A stretch of DNA of 64,000 nucleotides, from assembly GCA_029983505.1 (NCBI GenBank), contig JASBZK010000005.1, positions 1 through 64,000 of the forward strand, written 5' to 3'. How positions within the stretch are numbered: position 1 is the first letter of the stretch; the number at the start of each line of letters is the position of its first letter. The position numbers and the translations under genes were made by a program. The DNA comes from Porphyromonas sp. (GTDB taxonomy: Bacteria > Bacteroidota > Bacteroidia > Bacteroidales > Porphyromonadaceae). Positions 17,034 through 25,357 of the stretch are shown piece by piece. Below the pieces are notes generated by a model, which saw only the letters and a program-made list of their open reading frames with translations, was not told where the DNA came from and made no database searches.

Positions 17034-17082
17034 CCGACCTGCGCGCTGGAGACGTATGAGCCGGGGCGTTTGTCTTGGTCCG

Positions 17083-17136
17083 TGACGGGATAAATTTTTG
17101 GTCCGTGTCTCGAGGAAACGAGATACGGACCAAAAA
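17083..17136. repeat. Intergenic palindromic module (locus 3), 18-bp hairpin
   Basis: The arm at 17095-17112 (TTTTTGGTCCGTGTCTCG) pairs along its full 18 bases, with one G-U, with 17119-17136 around the loop AGGAAA. It belongs to the dispersed module family. It lies 76 bases after the ppiD-like stop and could end its transcript, although the T-run is within the stem rather than after it. Confidence 0.75.
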
Positions 17137-17211
17137 TGGTTCGGTTGTTTGCCCTGTGGCGGTGCGGAGCTTAGCCCCGTAAGCGCGTCAGGCAAGGTGT
17201 GAGATGGTTTG

Positions 17212-19365
17212 TCAGAAGAACTTGTAGCGGAGGTCTTCGATCTTCGCTTTCTTCATGATCTCCTGAAGAGCCGTGGCGCGTACCATACCCGCGTAGCCGC
17301 TCGAGAGCTCTGCTTCTTTGGCTTCGGGGGTAGCCGCATTCGGGTCTTGGGTGCGGGAGAGGACATTGAGGAGGTAGACGCTGCCGTTGCCTTTCACGGG
17401 GGTGAACTTGCCGGGTTGTGCATAGACCGCGGCGGCGTTAATCCCCGGCTGATAGCCTACGGCTTCCAGTCTACGGGTGGAGAACTTGACAAAGTTGAGG
17501 GTGTCGACGACACCGCCGGTCTTGCTCGCGAAGTCGCTGAGGGACGTGTAGCCCGCTTTCTTCAATTGATCGAAGAGGTAGTCGGTCTTTTTCTCGGCCA
17601 TAACCACATTCTTGACCTCGTTCTTGATGCTTTCGAGCGGCATCACACCGGCTTCGTATTTCCCCTTGACTTTGGCAATAATGTACTGACCTTGGGTCTC
17701 CATAATGGGAGAAACGGCACCTTCTTTATTCTGCATGATCCAGCGGACGACTTCGCGGCTACCGGGCATACCGTAGCCGAGCATCGGCTGAGAGGCGGAG
17801 ATGCGTTGGTCTTTGAGAACCTGGTAGCCGGCATTAAGTGCGGCGGTATCCAGGTCTGCGACCTCTTTATTATTGGCGAGGAAGGAAGAGAGCTCATTGT
17901 AGAGCGCACCCTGTGTCTCGGGGCTTGCTTCCACGGTCTTGACCATAAAAGCGATGTTGTACTTATCCACACTTGGCTTGGCTTCGCTCACGAGGACGAT
18001 GTGCTCGCCGTACTTGGAGGTGAAGCGGAAGGGTACACCCACCTGGGCGCCATAGATGGCTTTGGCAAAGTCTTCGCCCACGTACTGCGTCGCCATGGCT
18101 TCGGAGAGCCAGCCGATTTCGCCTCCGTTGGCACTGGAGTTGCGGTCCAGAGAGTGTGCGGCGGCTTGTACGGAGAAGTTGTCGACTGAGGGGTTGGCCT
18201 GAATCGCCGTGAAGAGGGAGTCGGCGTTCACTTGTCCCTCAAACGAGCCTTTCGGCGCCAGTACGATGTGGCGGACGAGGAGACTCTCGGGGGCGTTCTT
18301 TTTGCCGACGAGTTTGATGACGGAGTAGGTCGCACCTTCCGTCATAATCTCAGAGACTGCTCCGGGAGCTGCGGTGGTGACGAATTCGAGCGCAGCTTGG
18401 GAGATGCCGGCACCCTGCAAGTCGGCGAGGGTGAGGTAGACGTCGTTGTAGGGGACGTCGGAGTACTCTTGGAGGACGAGGGCGGGAGCGTCTCCTTTGA
18501 GGAGTTCGGTGCGTGCGGCTTCGACGTCCGCTTTGGCGGCAGCGAAGTCTGCGTCATTGGGGAAGATATTGGCGTACACAAGGTCTGCCACGGCGCCTGC
18601 CTCGGTCTTCATAAGGTCGAGGTTCTCGTCGTAGTACTTCTTGATGTCGTCGTCGGTGACCGTGACGAGCGAGTCGCTGACGGCAGTGATCTTCTGCTCT
18701 ACGTAGGCGATGTCTGCGATGGTCGCGTCGGCTTTGACGGCTTCTTCGACTTCGAGCTTATTGGCTACGATAGCTTTGGCGATGAGGTTATTGTACTTCT
18801 CGGAGAGGGCGTAGTTGCGCACCTGCTTCTCGGTGTCGGACCACATAGTACGGAGCTTGTCGTACTGGGCTTTCTCTTCGGGCGTGGTGCCTGCGTCCTT
18901 GGCATTGATCTGCTTAAGGAAGTTGAGCAGCCCTGCCTTATCGAACGCCCCGGTCTCGGGATTGGCAAACATCGGATTCTGGAGGATCACCGGAGAGATA
19001 TTGTCGCCCTGTACGAGCTGATAGGTTTCTGCGGGTGTGACGGTAAGCCCGAGCTTATCCGCTTCTCCCTGCAGGAGCTTCTCGGCCACAATCGCGTTAT
19101 ACACCTGGTTGCGGAGCTGGACGGTCTGCGCTTCGTCCAGATTCTGACCCTGGGCGCGGACTTGCTCTTCGACCCGTTCGACGCGGGCATTGTAGTCATT
19201 GATGTTTACCTCTTTGCCGTTGACGTAAAAGGCATTCATACCTTTTGCGCGAAGCAGTGTGGTTCCTCCGTTGATGAGGTCGCCTGCGAGAAACGCCGCC
19301 ATAGCGAGCCCGATCCCGATAACGAGGCACCCGGCTTTACTTCTGATCTTGTCTAATGTTGCCAT
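17212..19365 (-). CDS. PpiD/SurA-like periplasmic peptidyl-prolyl isomerase
   Basis: The 717-residue protein has a single N-terminal membrane anchor (about 12-30), a SurA_N-like helical chaperone region (about 40-230) and a parvulin rotamase domain (about 340-460, with LLVRHIVLAPKG and GGEIGWLSE), then a helical C-terminal part. This is the PpiD build: a membrane-tethered foldase for newly exported proteins. A second, smaller, secreted foldase (SurA) is at 32493. It is monocistronic with its own promoter. Confidence 0.9.
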   Translation of the reverse strand: MATLDKIRSKAGCLVIGIGLAMAAFLAGDLINGGTTLLRAKGMNAFYVNGKEVNINDYNARVERVEEQVRAQGQNLDEAQTVQLRNQVYNAIVAEKLLQGEADKLGLTVTPAETYQLVQGDNISPVILQNPMFANPETGAFDKAGLLNFLKQINAKDAGTTPEEKAQYDKLRTMWSDTEKQVRNYALSEKYNNLIAKAIVANKLEVEEAVKADATIADIAYVEQKITAVSDSLVTVTDDDIKKYYDENLDLMKTEAGAVADLVYANIFPNDADFAAAKADVEAARTELLKGDAPALVLQEYSDVPYNDVYLTLADLQGAGISQAALEFVTTAAPGAVSEIMTEGATYSVIKLVGKKNAPESLLVRHIVLAPKGSFEGQVNADSLFTAIQANPSVDNFSVQAAAHSLDRNSSANGGEIGWLSEAMATQYVGEDFAKAIYGAQVGVPFRFTSKYGEHIVLVSEAKPSVDKYNIAFMVKTVEASPETQGALYNELSSFLANNKEVADLDTAALNAGYQVLKDQRISASQPMLGYGMPGSREVVRWIMQNKEGAVSPIMETQGQYIIAKVKGKYEAGVMPLESIKNEVKNVVMAEKKTDYLFDQLKKAGYTSLSDFASKTGGVVDTLNFVKFSTRRLEAVGYQPGINAAAVYAQPGKFTPVKGNGSVYLLNVLSRTQDPNAATPEAKEAELSSGYAGMVRATALQEIMKKAKIEDLRYKFF

Positions 19366-19485
19366 TTATTTTCTACTGTTGTTTATGCACCTAACAACTT
19401 AAAAATTGCCCATTTGTCCGAGATCGAAGAAGCGCTTTGGCGCACCTTTCTTCCCTTATCAAATGAGGACATACTTTTCAGAGTG

Positions 19486-19517
19486 CGAAGGTACCCATTT
19501 TTGGTGACTTGGTCAAA
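19486..19517 (-). promoter_or_regulatory. Promoter of the ppiD-like gene
   Basis: On the minus strand TTTG (19514-19517), 20 bases and TACCTTCG (19486-19493) form a near-consensus Bacteroidota promoter, with C in place of T at the seventh position. The leader to 19365 is about 115 bases. Confidence 0.5.
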
Positions 19518-19589
19518 TCCGCTCCCCCGTGCGGGGTGCGCCCGGCGGATGAGGGACAGGGCAAAAGTCTCTTATTAGCGATTTAGGAG

Positions 19590-19597
19590 TATCTTTG
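19590..19597 (+). promoter_or_regulatory. -7 element of the acyltransferase gene
   Basis: TATCTTTG matches the Bacteroidota -7 element 106 bases before the start codon. I see no clear TTTG 20 bases further up. The 337-base gap at 19366-19702 holds two divergent promoters and the hairpin that follows. Confidence 0.45.
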
Positions 19598-19616
19598 TCC
19601 GAAAGAGCCGGGTAGA

Positions 19617-19656
19617 GCGGCAGGAAGTCTCCGGCTGTGCCGGAAGAGTCTGCCGC
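19617..19656 (+). promoter_or_regulatory. Stable leader hairpin before the acyltransferase gene
   Basis: GCGGCAG (19617-19623) pairs with CTGCCGC (19650-19656), and inside it CCGGC-TGT-GCCGG forms a second stem. The structure is in the transcribed leader, 46 bases before the start codon, with no T-run after it. It may influence mRNA stability or translation. Confidence 0.5.
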
Positions 19657-19702
19657 CCGTCTCTCTTCCCATTTTTACTCACCAACTACATCCATTAGAG
19701 AT

Positions 19703-20884
19703 ATGTCTCAGATACAGACAGAGGACGGTTATTTCGACGATATAAGGCCCTTCAAGGACAGTGAGGTGCCGGGCGCAGTCCGCTCGCTGCTCTCCAATCC
19801 GGAGGCGGGAGCGCTTCTCTCGCAGCTGCTGAAGAAGACGGGCGAAGGGGACGACCTCGGAAAGATTTCTTCCATAGAGGACGTTAAGAAATTGGCTATG
19901 GCGCCGATTTTGCGCGACCTGCTCTCCAAGAGTGCTTTCTCCTACACTTCGTCCGGGAAGAGCGGTCTGGACCAAACGGGCAAGACGAAGTACACCTTCA
20001 TCAGCAACCATCGGGATATCATCCTCGACTCCGCCCTCCTTAACCTCGTCCTTATGGAGGCGGGTTTGCCGCTCCCCGAGATTGCCATCGGCGATAACCT
20101 TTTGCTCCGCCCTTGGATCCGTGACGTGGTTCGTCTCGCCGGTGCCTTCATCGTCAAACGCTCCGTCAGTGTGCGGGATATGATAGAGGAGAGTCGCCGT
20201 CTGAGCCTGTATATGAGGCGCAACATCACCGAAGGCAGGGCTTCCCAGTGGATCGCCCAAAGAGAGGGTAGAGCCAAAAACGGGGATGACCGCACCCAGC
20301 AGTCGGTCCTCAAGATGCTTGCGATGTCTGCTCCGGAGGGCGAGACACCGGTCGGAGCCCTTAGGGCGCTCAACCTCGTCCCAGTCGCCTTTTCCTACGA
20401 GTATGACCCTTGCGATTACCTCAAGGCGCTCGAACTCTTGCAGAAAGCAAGAGGCACCTACAAGAAGGAGGAAAAAATTAGCGACCTCCTGAGTATGCAG
20501 ACCGGTCTCACCGGCTACAAAGGGCGCATCCACGTGGCCATCGGCGAGCCGCTCTGCAAGCTTTTGGACGATAAGGAGGCAGAGCTCTCGGCACTCTCCA
20601 AAAACGACCAGTACAGAGCCGTGGCAGAGCTGATCGACGAAGCCGTCTTCGCCCGTTACCGCTTCTATCCCTGCAATTACATCGCTTACGATTTGCTCCA
20701 CGGCAGCGTCTCGGGGGATGGGCTTTACTCCAAGAGAGAACGCCTCAAGTTTGAACTCTATCTGGAAGATCGGCTCGATATGCTCCGCGAATTCAAAGAG
20801 TCCAAAGGCGAGCGGGATTTCCTCTACACGAAGCTCCTGGAGATGTACGCGAACCCCCTGAAGAATCACCTCGAGCACAAATAA
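19703..20884 (+). CDS. Glycerol acyltransferase (1-acyl-glycerol-3-phosphate acyltransferase-like)
   Basis: The 393-residue protein has the acyltransferase fold of the PlsC/GPAT group in the long Bacteroidota form. The active-site block reads SNHRDIILDSALL, a little different from the textbook HX4D, and is followed by GAFIVKRS and by EGRASQWIAQREGRAKNG, which fits the substrate-binding block. It should add an acyl chain to a glycerolipid in membrane synthesis. I choose ATG 19703 because the 22 codons upstream lie in the untranslated leader. A repeat cluster follows its stop. Confidence 0.82.
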   Translation: MSQIQTEDGYFDDIRPFKDSEVPGAVRSLLSNPEAGALLSQLLKKTGEGDDLGKISSIEDVKKLAMAPILRDLLSKSAFSYTSSGKSGLDQTGKTKYTFISNHRDIILDSALLNLVLMEAGLPLPEIAIGDNLLLRPWIRDVVRLAGAFIVKRSVSVRDMIEESRRLSLYMRRNITEGRASQWIAQREGRAKNGDDRTQQSVLKMLAMSAPEGETPVGALRALNLVPVAFSYEYDPCDYLKALELLQKARGTYKKEEKISDLLSMQTGLTGYKGRIHVAIGEPLCKLLDDKEAELSALSKNDQYRAVAELIDEAVFARYRFYPCNYIAYDLLHGSVSGDGLYSKRERLKFELYLEDRLDMLREFKESKGERDFLYTKLLEMYANPLKNHLEHK

Positions 20885-20886
20885 AA

Positions 20887-20980
20887 ATTTCGGCCCGTAT
20901 CTCGCACTTCTCCCGGTCTGTGTCTCGTACTTCTCTCGGTACGTGTCTCGCATTCGCCGGAGTACGTGCAAGATTTTTGG
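20887..20980. repeat. Intergenic palindromic modules (locus 4)
   Basis: Four tandem modules fill this gap: GCCCGTATCTCG, CCGGTCTGTGTCTCG, CGGTACGTGTCTCG and GAGTACGTGCAAGATTTTTGG. The spacing between successive TCTCG motifs is 20-26 bases, so this locus shows the tandem nature of the family best. Confidence 0.75.
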
Positions 20981-21012
20981 GCCGCTCCAGACACCAATTT
21001 TTTCCGAAAACG

Positions 21013-21555
21013 ATGAAAGCGCTTATTATAGTCGACCCCCAAAACGATTTTATCACCGGCACACTCCCCGTCCCGGGTGCAGAGAAAGCCATACGTGACC
21101 TCGCCTCCCGCCTCGGGGACCTTCCGGTGCAGCATATCTTTGTGACGATGGACTGCCATCCTTTCCGGCACATAAGTTTCGAAGAGGAGGGCGGCATCTG
21201 GCCGGTGCACTGCGTCAAGTACTCCGGAGGGGCGGCTGTGGAGCCTGTCCTTATGGAAGCCCTTAGGAAGAGCGGGGACAAGACGGTTCACTTTATCGAG
21301 AAAGGCACCCTTAGAGACAAGGAAGCATACAGCGCATTCGAGGAGTCCTATCCGTCCCTCTTGGACGAAGCAGACGAGATTTTCGTCACGGGTCTCGCGG
21401 GCGATGTCTGTGTGCAAACCAGCATCAGGGATCTGGCGCGTCACGGACTCGCGGACAAACTGACCGTGGTGCCGAAGTATTGCCCAAGCCTCGACGGTGG
21501 TAAGCTCCTCTCCGAGACCGCAGGCGAACTGGGGCTGAGAATTTCCGATTTTTGA
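21013..21555 (+). CDS. pncA: Nicotinamidase
   Basis: The 180-residue protein is a cysteine hydrolase with the PncA layout. The likely catalytic triad is D8 (in VDPQNDF), K97 and C133 (GDVCVQT). Metal ligands are D47 and H49 (TMDCHP) and H66 (WPVHC). It deamidates nicotinamide to nicotinate in NAD salvage. The DxH plus later His separates it from isochorismatases. Start ATG 21013 removes 31 upstream codons that are only translated repeat modules. Confidence 0.92.
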   Translation: MKALIIVDPQNDFITGTLPVPGAEKAIRDLASRLGDLPVQHIFVTMDCHPFRHISFEEEGGIWPVHCVKYSGGAAVEPVLMEALRKSGDKTVHFIEKGTLRDKEAYSAFEESYPSLLDEADEIFVTGLAGDVCVQTSIRDLARHGLADKLTVVPKYCPSLDGGKLLSETAGELGLRISDF

Positions 21556-21605
21556 AAACAAGAAAGGGGGGATAGGGGTTTTACTTAAAGAAACGAAGAC
21601 AGAAT

Positions 21606-22031
21606 ATGAGTTGGTTTGAATGCAAAATCACATACGACAAGGAAATCAGTGCCGAAGGCAAGCTCAAAAAGGTGAGTGAATCTTACCTGCTTGACGCAGA
21701 GACCTTCACCGACGCAGAAGCCCGGATGACGGAGTTGATGGAGTCGCGCGGAGCTTTCACTATGGATACGGTCAAGAAAGTCCGCCTCGCCGAGCTTTTC
21801 CTCGATGACAAATCCGAGCGCTTCTATAAGGCGAAAGTGGGCTTTATTTCCCTCGACGAGAAAGCCGGCGTCGAAAAGAAGAAGTATGTGCAGATGCTCG
21901 TACAGGCCGACAATTTCCGCGAAGCCCTCGACAACCTCAATAAAGGGATGAAGGACACCTTGGCGGACTACGAGATCGCACAGTTGCAGGAGACGCCCAT
22001 TATGGACGTTTTCCCTTATGAAGTAAAGTAA
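21606..22031 (+). CDS. DUF4494 family protein
   Basis: The 141-residue soluble protein belongs to a family (DUF4494) that I know only from Bacteroidota and whose function is unknown. It starts MSWFECKI and contains the recurring segment RLAELFLDD. Its stop codon at 22029-22031 touches the yggS start codon at 22032, so the two genes are cotranscribed and probably translationally coupled. Such pairing may hint at a link with PLP or amino acid balance, but this is inference. Confidence 0.85.
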   Translation: MSWFECKITYDKEISAEGKLKKVSESYLLDAETFTDAEARMTELMESRGAFTMDTVKKVRLAELFLDDKSERFYKAKVGFISLDEKAGVEKKKYVQMLVQADNFREALDNLNKGMKDTLADYEIAQLQETPIMDVFPYEVK

Positions 22032-22715
22032 ATGGACACGATAAAAGAAAGACTTGAAGCACTGTGGGGCGAGCTCGGAGACTCCGTCCGTCTCGTCGCT
22101 GTCTCCAAGTTTCACCCCGTAGACAAACTCCGCGAGGCGTACGACGCAGGACAGAGGATTTTCGGGGAGAATCGTGTACAGGAGCTGGACGAAAAGGTGC
22201 CTCTTTTGCCAAAGGACATCGAATGGCACTTTATCGGCACGCTCCAAAGAAACAAAGTCAAGTACATCGTCCCCTACGTCGACACCATCCAGAGCATCGA
22301 CCGGGCCGAGATCCTGCACGAGGTCGAAAGGCAGGCAGAGAAAAAAGGCGGTCGGAGAGACCGTAAGATTAAACTTTTGCTCCAAGTGCACATCTCAAAT
22401 GAAGAGACCAAGCACGGGTTCTCGGAGGACGAACTGACAGCCTTTCTCGGCTCCTTGGATCTCTCTTCGCTGAAGAGTACCGAGATTGTCGGTCTGATGG
22501 GTATGGCAGAGATGACGGACGACGAGACCGTCATCGACGGACAGTTTGCCCACCTTAAGTCGCTTTTCGACCGCGTCAAAAACGACTTTTTCCCCGCGGA
22601 CGACCGTTTCAAAGAGCTCTCTATGGGGATGAGCGGCGATTACGAGATCGCACTCAGGCACGGCGCCACCCTCGTACGTATCGGCACCCGCATCTTCGGA
22701 CCTCGCGAATACTGA
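22032..22715 (+). CDS. YggS-family pyridoxal phosphate-binding protein
   Basis: The 227-residue protein is a single-domain alanine racemase-fold (type III) PLP protein. It has the PLP-Lys strand VAVSKFHPVD (Lys near residue 29), the GENRVQE block, the WHFIGTLQRNK block and the C-terminal LSMGMSGDYEIAL phosphate-binding motif. YggS proteins handle PLP homeostasis and have no known catalytic activity. It follows DUF4494 with no gap. Confidence 0.94.
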   Translation: MDTIKERLEALWGELGDSVRLVAVSKFHPVDKLREAYDAGQRIFGENRVQELDEKVPLLPKDIEWHFIGTLQRNKVKYIVPYVDTIQSIDRAEILHEVERQAEKKGGRRDRKIKLLLQVHISNEETKHGFSEDELTAFLGSLDLSSLKSTEIVGLMGMAEMTDDETVIDGQFAHLKSLFDRVKNDFFPADDRFKELSMGMSGDYEIALRHGATLVRIGTRIFGPREY

Positions 22716-22788
22716 CATCATTGTTTCGGACAGTCAAGAGACAAGTATCATACATTTTTTTACCCCATCAAAAAATCAACAGACCCTT

Positions 22789-23487
22789 ATGAAGAAGTTT
22801 TACAGCGTAGCAGGCGCATCTGCCCTTTCGCTCGCAGTCATACTCTCGGGTTGCGGCGCTCTCCAGAGCCTCAATAACAATACCGTCAAAGGTGCCGGCA
22901 TCGGCACAGGTGCAGGCGCCGCTATCGGCGCGGGCATCGGCTATGCGGCAGGTAACGCCGGCATCGGTGCAGCCATCGGTGCCGTCTTGGGCGGTGTGGC
23001 CGGCGGCTTCATCGGGAACCATATGGACAAGCAGGCCAAAGAGCTCGAAGCAGCCATCCCCGACGCTCAGGTCGAAAAGGTTAATAACGGCGAAGCCATC
23101 AAGGTGACGTTCGACAGCGGAATCCTCTTCGGCTTCGACCAGTCCGTCCTTACGGCCGACTCCAAGGAGGCTCTCGGACGCTTTGCCGAAAATATGAACG
23201 CCAATCCCGACACCGACATCCAGATCATCGGTTACACCGACTCCACCGGTACCGATTCGTACAACCAGAAGCTCTCCGAGCGTCGTGCCGAAAGCGTCTA
23301 CAATTTCCTCCGCGGAAAGTCTGTGTCTTCGAGCCGTATGCTTGCCATCGGTAAAGGCGAAAACGATCCTGTGGCGGACAATAGCACGAAAGTGGGACAG
23401 CAGAAGAACCGCCGCGTGGAAGTCTATATCCTTCCGAATGCCAAGATGATCCGCGAAGCTAAGGCACAAGCAGCCCGCCAGAACTAA
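22789..23487 (+). CDS. OmpA-family lipoprotein with glycine zipper
   Basis: The 232-residue protein has a lipoprotein signal (lipobox LSGC near residue 23), a glycine-zipper segment (about 38-85, many GAGxGAAIGA-type repeats) that can pack in membranes, and an OmpA C-terminal peptidoglycan-binding domain (about 105-222). The signature IIGYTDSTGTDSYNQKLSE and GKGENDPVADN are present. It probably links the outer membrane to peptidoglycan. It is isolated between intergenic gaps and is followed by two hairpin terminators. Confidence 0.94.
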   Translation: MKKFYSVAGASALSLAVILSGCGALQSLNNNTVKGAGIGTGAGAAIGAGIGYAAGNAGIGAAIGAVLGGVAGGFIGNHMDKQAKELEAAIPDAQVEKVNNGEAIKVTFDSGILFGFDQSVLTADSKEALGRFAENMNANPDTDIQIIGYTDSTGTDSYNQKLSERRAESVYNFLRGKSVSSSRMLAIGKGENDPVADNSTKVGQQKNRRVEVYILPNAKMIREAKAQAARQN

Positions 23488-23556
23488 CGGCTTCCCCCCG
23501 GAGGCTTCCGAGACTCGGGAGCACTGACTTCCGAGACTCGGAAAGTACAGAGAAGA

Positions 23557-23589
23557 GAGGCGGATCGGGAACTTTCCCCGACCCGCCTC
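23557..23589 (+). terminator. Terminator after the OmpA-like gene
   Basis: GAGGCGGATCGGG pairs at 12 of 13 positions with CCCGACCCGCCTC around ACTTTCC, followed by CCTTATTTTT. It is 69 bases after the stop. The remainder of the 359-base gap to 23846 has no gene that I can support and ends in the repeat locus at 23736-23828. Confidence 0.85.
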
Positions 23590-23735
23590 CCTTATTTTTC
23601 CTCTCCCGAACCGAGACTATGCCCAAAGCCTCGGTTCTTGGTGGCGTGGCTTTCGTGCATATCGTGCCAATAAGCCTACCCGGCTACTTGTCGCCGTAAT
23701 GTCCGAGGAACCCAAATATGTGACCTATAGGTCAA

Positions 23736-23828
23736 AAAAAGGTACAGACCAAAGTGGTTGTCTTGGTCTGTACCTTTTTCTGTGTTTGGTCTGTATCTCG
23801 ACGTACGCTATGTCCGTACCTCTTTTTT
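23736..23828. repeat. Intergenic palindromic modules (locus 5), bidirectional terminator
   Basis: AAAAAGGTACAGACCAA (23736-23752) pairs perfectly over 17 bases with 23763-23779, and both flanks give T-runs, so it can stop the converging OmpA and DusB transcripts. Further modules TTTGGTCTGTATCTCG and TGTCCGTACC follow up to 23828, just before the dusB stop. Confidence 0.8.
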
Positions 23829-23846
23829 CCCCGGTCAAAGCGATTG

Positions 23847-24821
23847 TCAGGGGCGGGGTACGGCGTCGAGGAGGGCAAAGAGCTCGGCGCGGGTCTCGGC
23901 TCTGAGGATGGCGATTTTCTGTTGGCGAAAGTCCGGGATCCCCTTAAAGAGCGGCGTCGCCGCGAGGTGACGACGAATATGGAGGATACCCCCTTTCTCT
24001 CCCGCGTGGGCAATACTCTCGTCGATTTGGCGTTTGAGTACGGAGAGGTACCACTCGAAGTCGTGAGTGGGTTTGTCGTGCCCTTTCAGCACTTCCGAGA
24101 TTTCTTCAAAAATCCAGGGTCTTCCGATGGCTCCGCGTCCCACCATAATGGAATCCACTCCAGTTTCTTCAAATCTACGGAGCGCAGTCTCGCCGTCCGT
24201 GATGTCTCCGTTGCCGATGACGGGTATCGTGATGCGGGCGTTTGCTTTCACGCGCGAGATGGGCGCCCAATCGGCTTCTCCGGTGTACATTTGGGAGCGG
24301 GTACGTCCGTGTATGGTGAGCGCCATGGCTCCGGCGTCTTGGATCTTTTCCGCAAGGTCCTCAATGATGATATGCTCCAAGTCCCACCCAAGGCGTGTCT
24401 TCACTGTTACGGGGACGGAGACAGCGCGGCGGACGGCTTCCGTGATGGCAAGCATACGGGGGACGTCGCGAAGCAGTCCCGAACCTGCACCTTTGCCCGC
24501 CACTTTCTTGACGGGGCAGCCGAAGTTGATGTCGAGGAGGTCGGGGTGGGCTTCTTCCACCGCAATGCGCGCGGCTTCCGCCATGACGACCGGGTCTTTG
24601 CCGTAGATCTGTACCGCAGCAGGCCGCTCACGGTCGTCGATGTGCAGTTTGGCAAGAGACGAGCGGACGGAGCGGATTATGGCGTCGCTCGAGACGAACT
24701 CGGAGTACACGAGAGATGCCCCAAACTCCCTCGCGATGAGGCGGAATGAGGCATCCGTAACGTCTTCCATGGGGGCGAGCAAGACGGGATGCTCACCAAG
24801 GTCGAGATTTCCTATCTTCAA
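23847..24821 (-). CDS. dusB: tRNA-dihydrouridine synthase
   Basis: The 324-residue flavoenzyme is of the Dus family. It starts with the FMN-binding APMEDVTDASFR (about 16-27), has the catalytic Cys in NFGCPVKKVAGKGAGSG (Cys near 100), and the FMN phosphate-binding VIGNGDITDGETALR. Dus reduces uridine in the D-loop of tRNAs. The sequence looks most like the DusB subgroup. It lies 17 bases after yqeY and is the last gene of the ftsA-ftsZ-yqeY-dusB run. Confidence 0.92.
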   Translation of the reverse strand: MKIGNLDLGEHPVLLAPMEDVTDASFRLIAREFGASLVYSEFVSSDAIIRSVRSSLAKLHIDDRERPAAVQIYGKDPVVMAEAARIAVEEAHPDLLDINFGCPVKKVAGKGAGSGLLRDVPRMLAITEAVRRAVSVPVTVKTRLGWDLEHIIIEDLAEKIQDAGAMALTIHGRTRSQMYTGEADWAPISRVKANARITIPVIGNGDITDGETALRRFEETGVDSIMVGRGAIGRPWIFEEISEVLKGHDKPTHDFEWYLSVLKRQIDESIAHAGEKGGILHIRRHLAATPLFKGIPDFRQQKIAILRAETRAELFALLDAVPRP

Positions 24822-24838
24822 TTTCGAGTGGGGATTCC

Positions 24839-25288
24839 TTAGCCGAGAAGGCTTTTGACGATGGCGGAAAGCGTCTTGCCGTCGGCGCGGCCTGCGAGCT
24901 CCTTCTGAGCTTCGCCCATCACGCGCCCCATACCTTTTATGTCGGTCACACCGAGGCGGGCAATGATTTCGCTCACTTTGACCTTTATTTCTTCCTCACT
25001 GAGGGGCTTGGGGAGAAACGACCGGTAGACTTCTGCCTGTGCCTCGTCTTCTTCGGCGAGATCCGTACGGTTGTTGTCTCGGTAGATCTTGGCTGAGTCC
25101 TCGGACTGTTTGAGTAGTTTTTGGATGATTTTGAGTGCTTCGTCGTCCGAAAGATCGCCGTCGTGACCGGGCGCGGTCTTGGCTTCAAGGAACACTTTCT
25201 TGATGCCGCGCAGCGCCTCCAGACGGGCGTGGTCTTTGGCGAGCATCGCTTTCTTTATCTCTTCGCTTATTTGATCAAAAAGTGACAT
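24839..25288 (-). CDS. GatB/YqeY domain protein
   Basis: The 149-residue helical protein matches stand-alone YqeY proteins, which resemble the tRNA-contacting tail of GatB. Visible blocks are AMLAKDHARLEALRGIKK, LKQSEDSAKIY and the glycine-rich GMGRVMGEAQKEL. Its function is not proven; tRNA interaction is inferred from homology. It lies between ftsZ and dusB on the same strand, the usual order in Bacteroidales. Confidence 0.9.
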   Translation of the reverse strand: MSLFDQISEEIKKAMLAKDHARLEALRGIKKVFLEAKTAPGHDGDLSDDEALKIIQKLLKQSEDSAKIYRDNNRTDLAEEDEAQAEVYRSFLPKPLSEEEIKVKVSEIIARLGVTDIKGMGRVMGEAQKELAGRADGKTLSAIVKSLLG

Positions 25289-25357
25289 AGCTGGTCGGAA
25301 TTTGGAATCTTGGTTTAGGGGTCCTGCGGAAAAGTCCCGTATCTCCCATTTCTGAAG

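Noticed and set aside
16525..17133. A 202-codon minus-strand frame and a 66-codon frame in the 566-base gap
   Set aside because: They run through the homopolymer tract and nested hairpins and overlap the start of the hexosaminidase gene in another frame; no domain seen.
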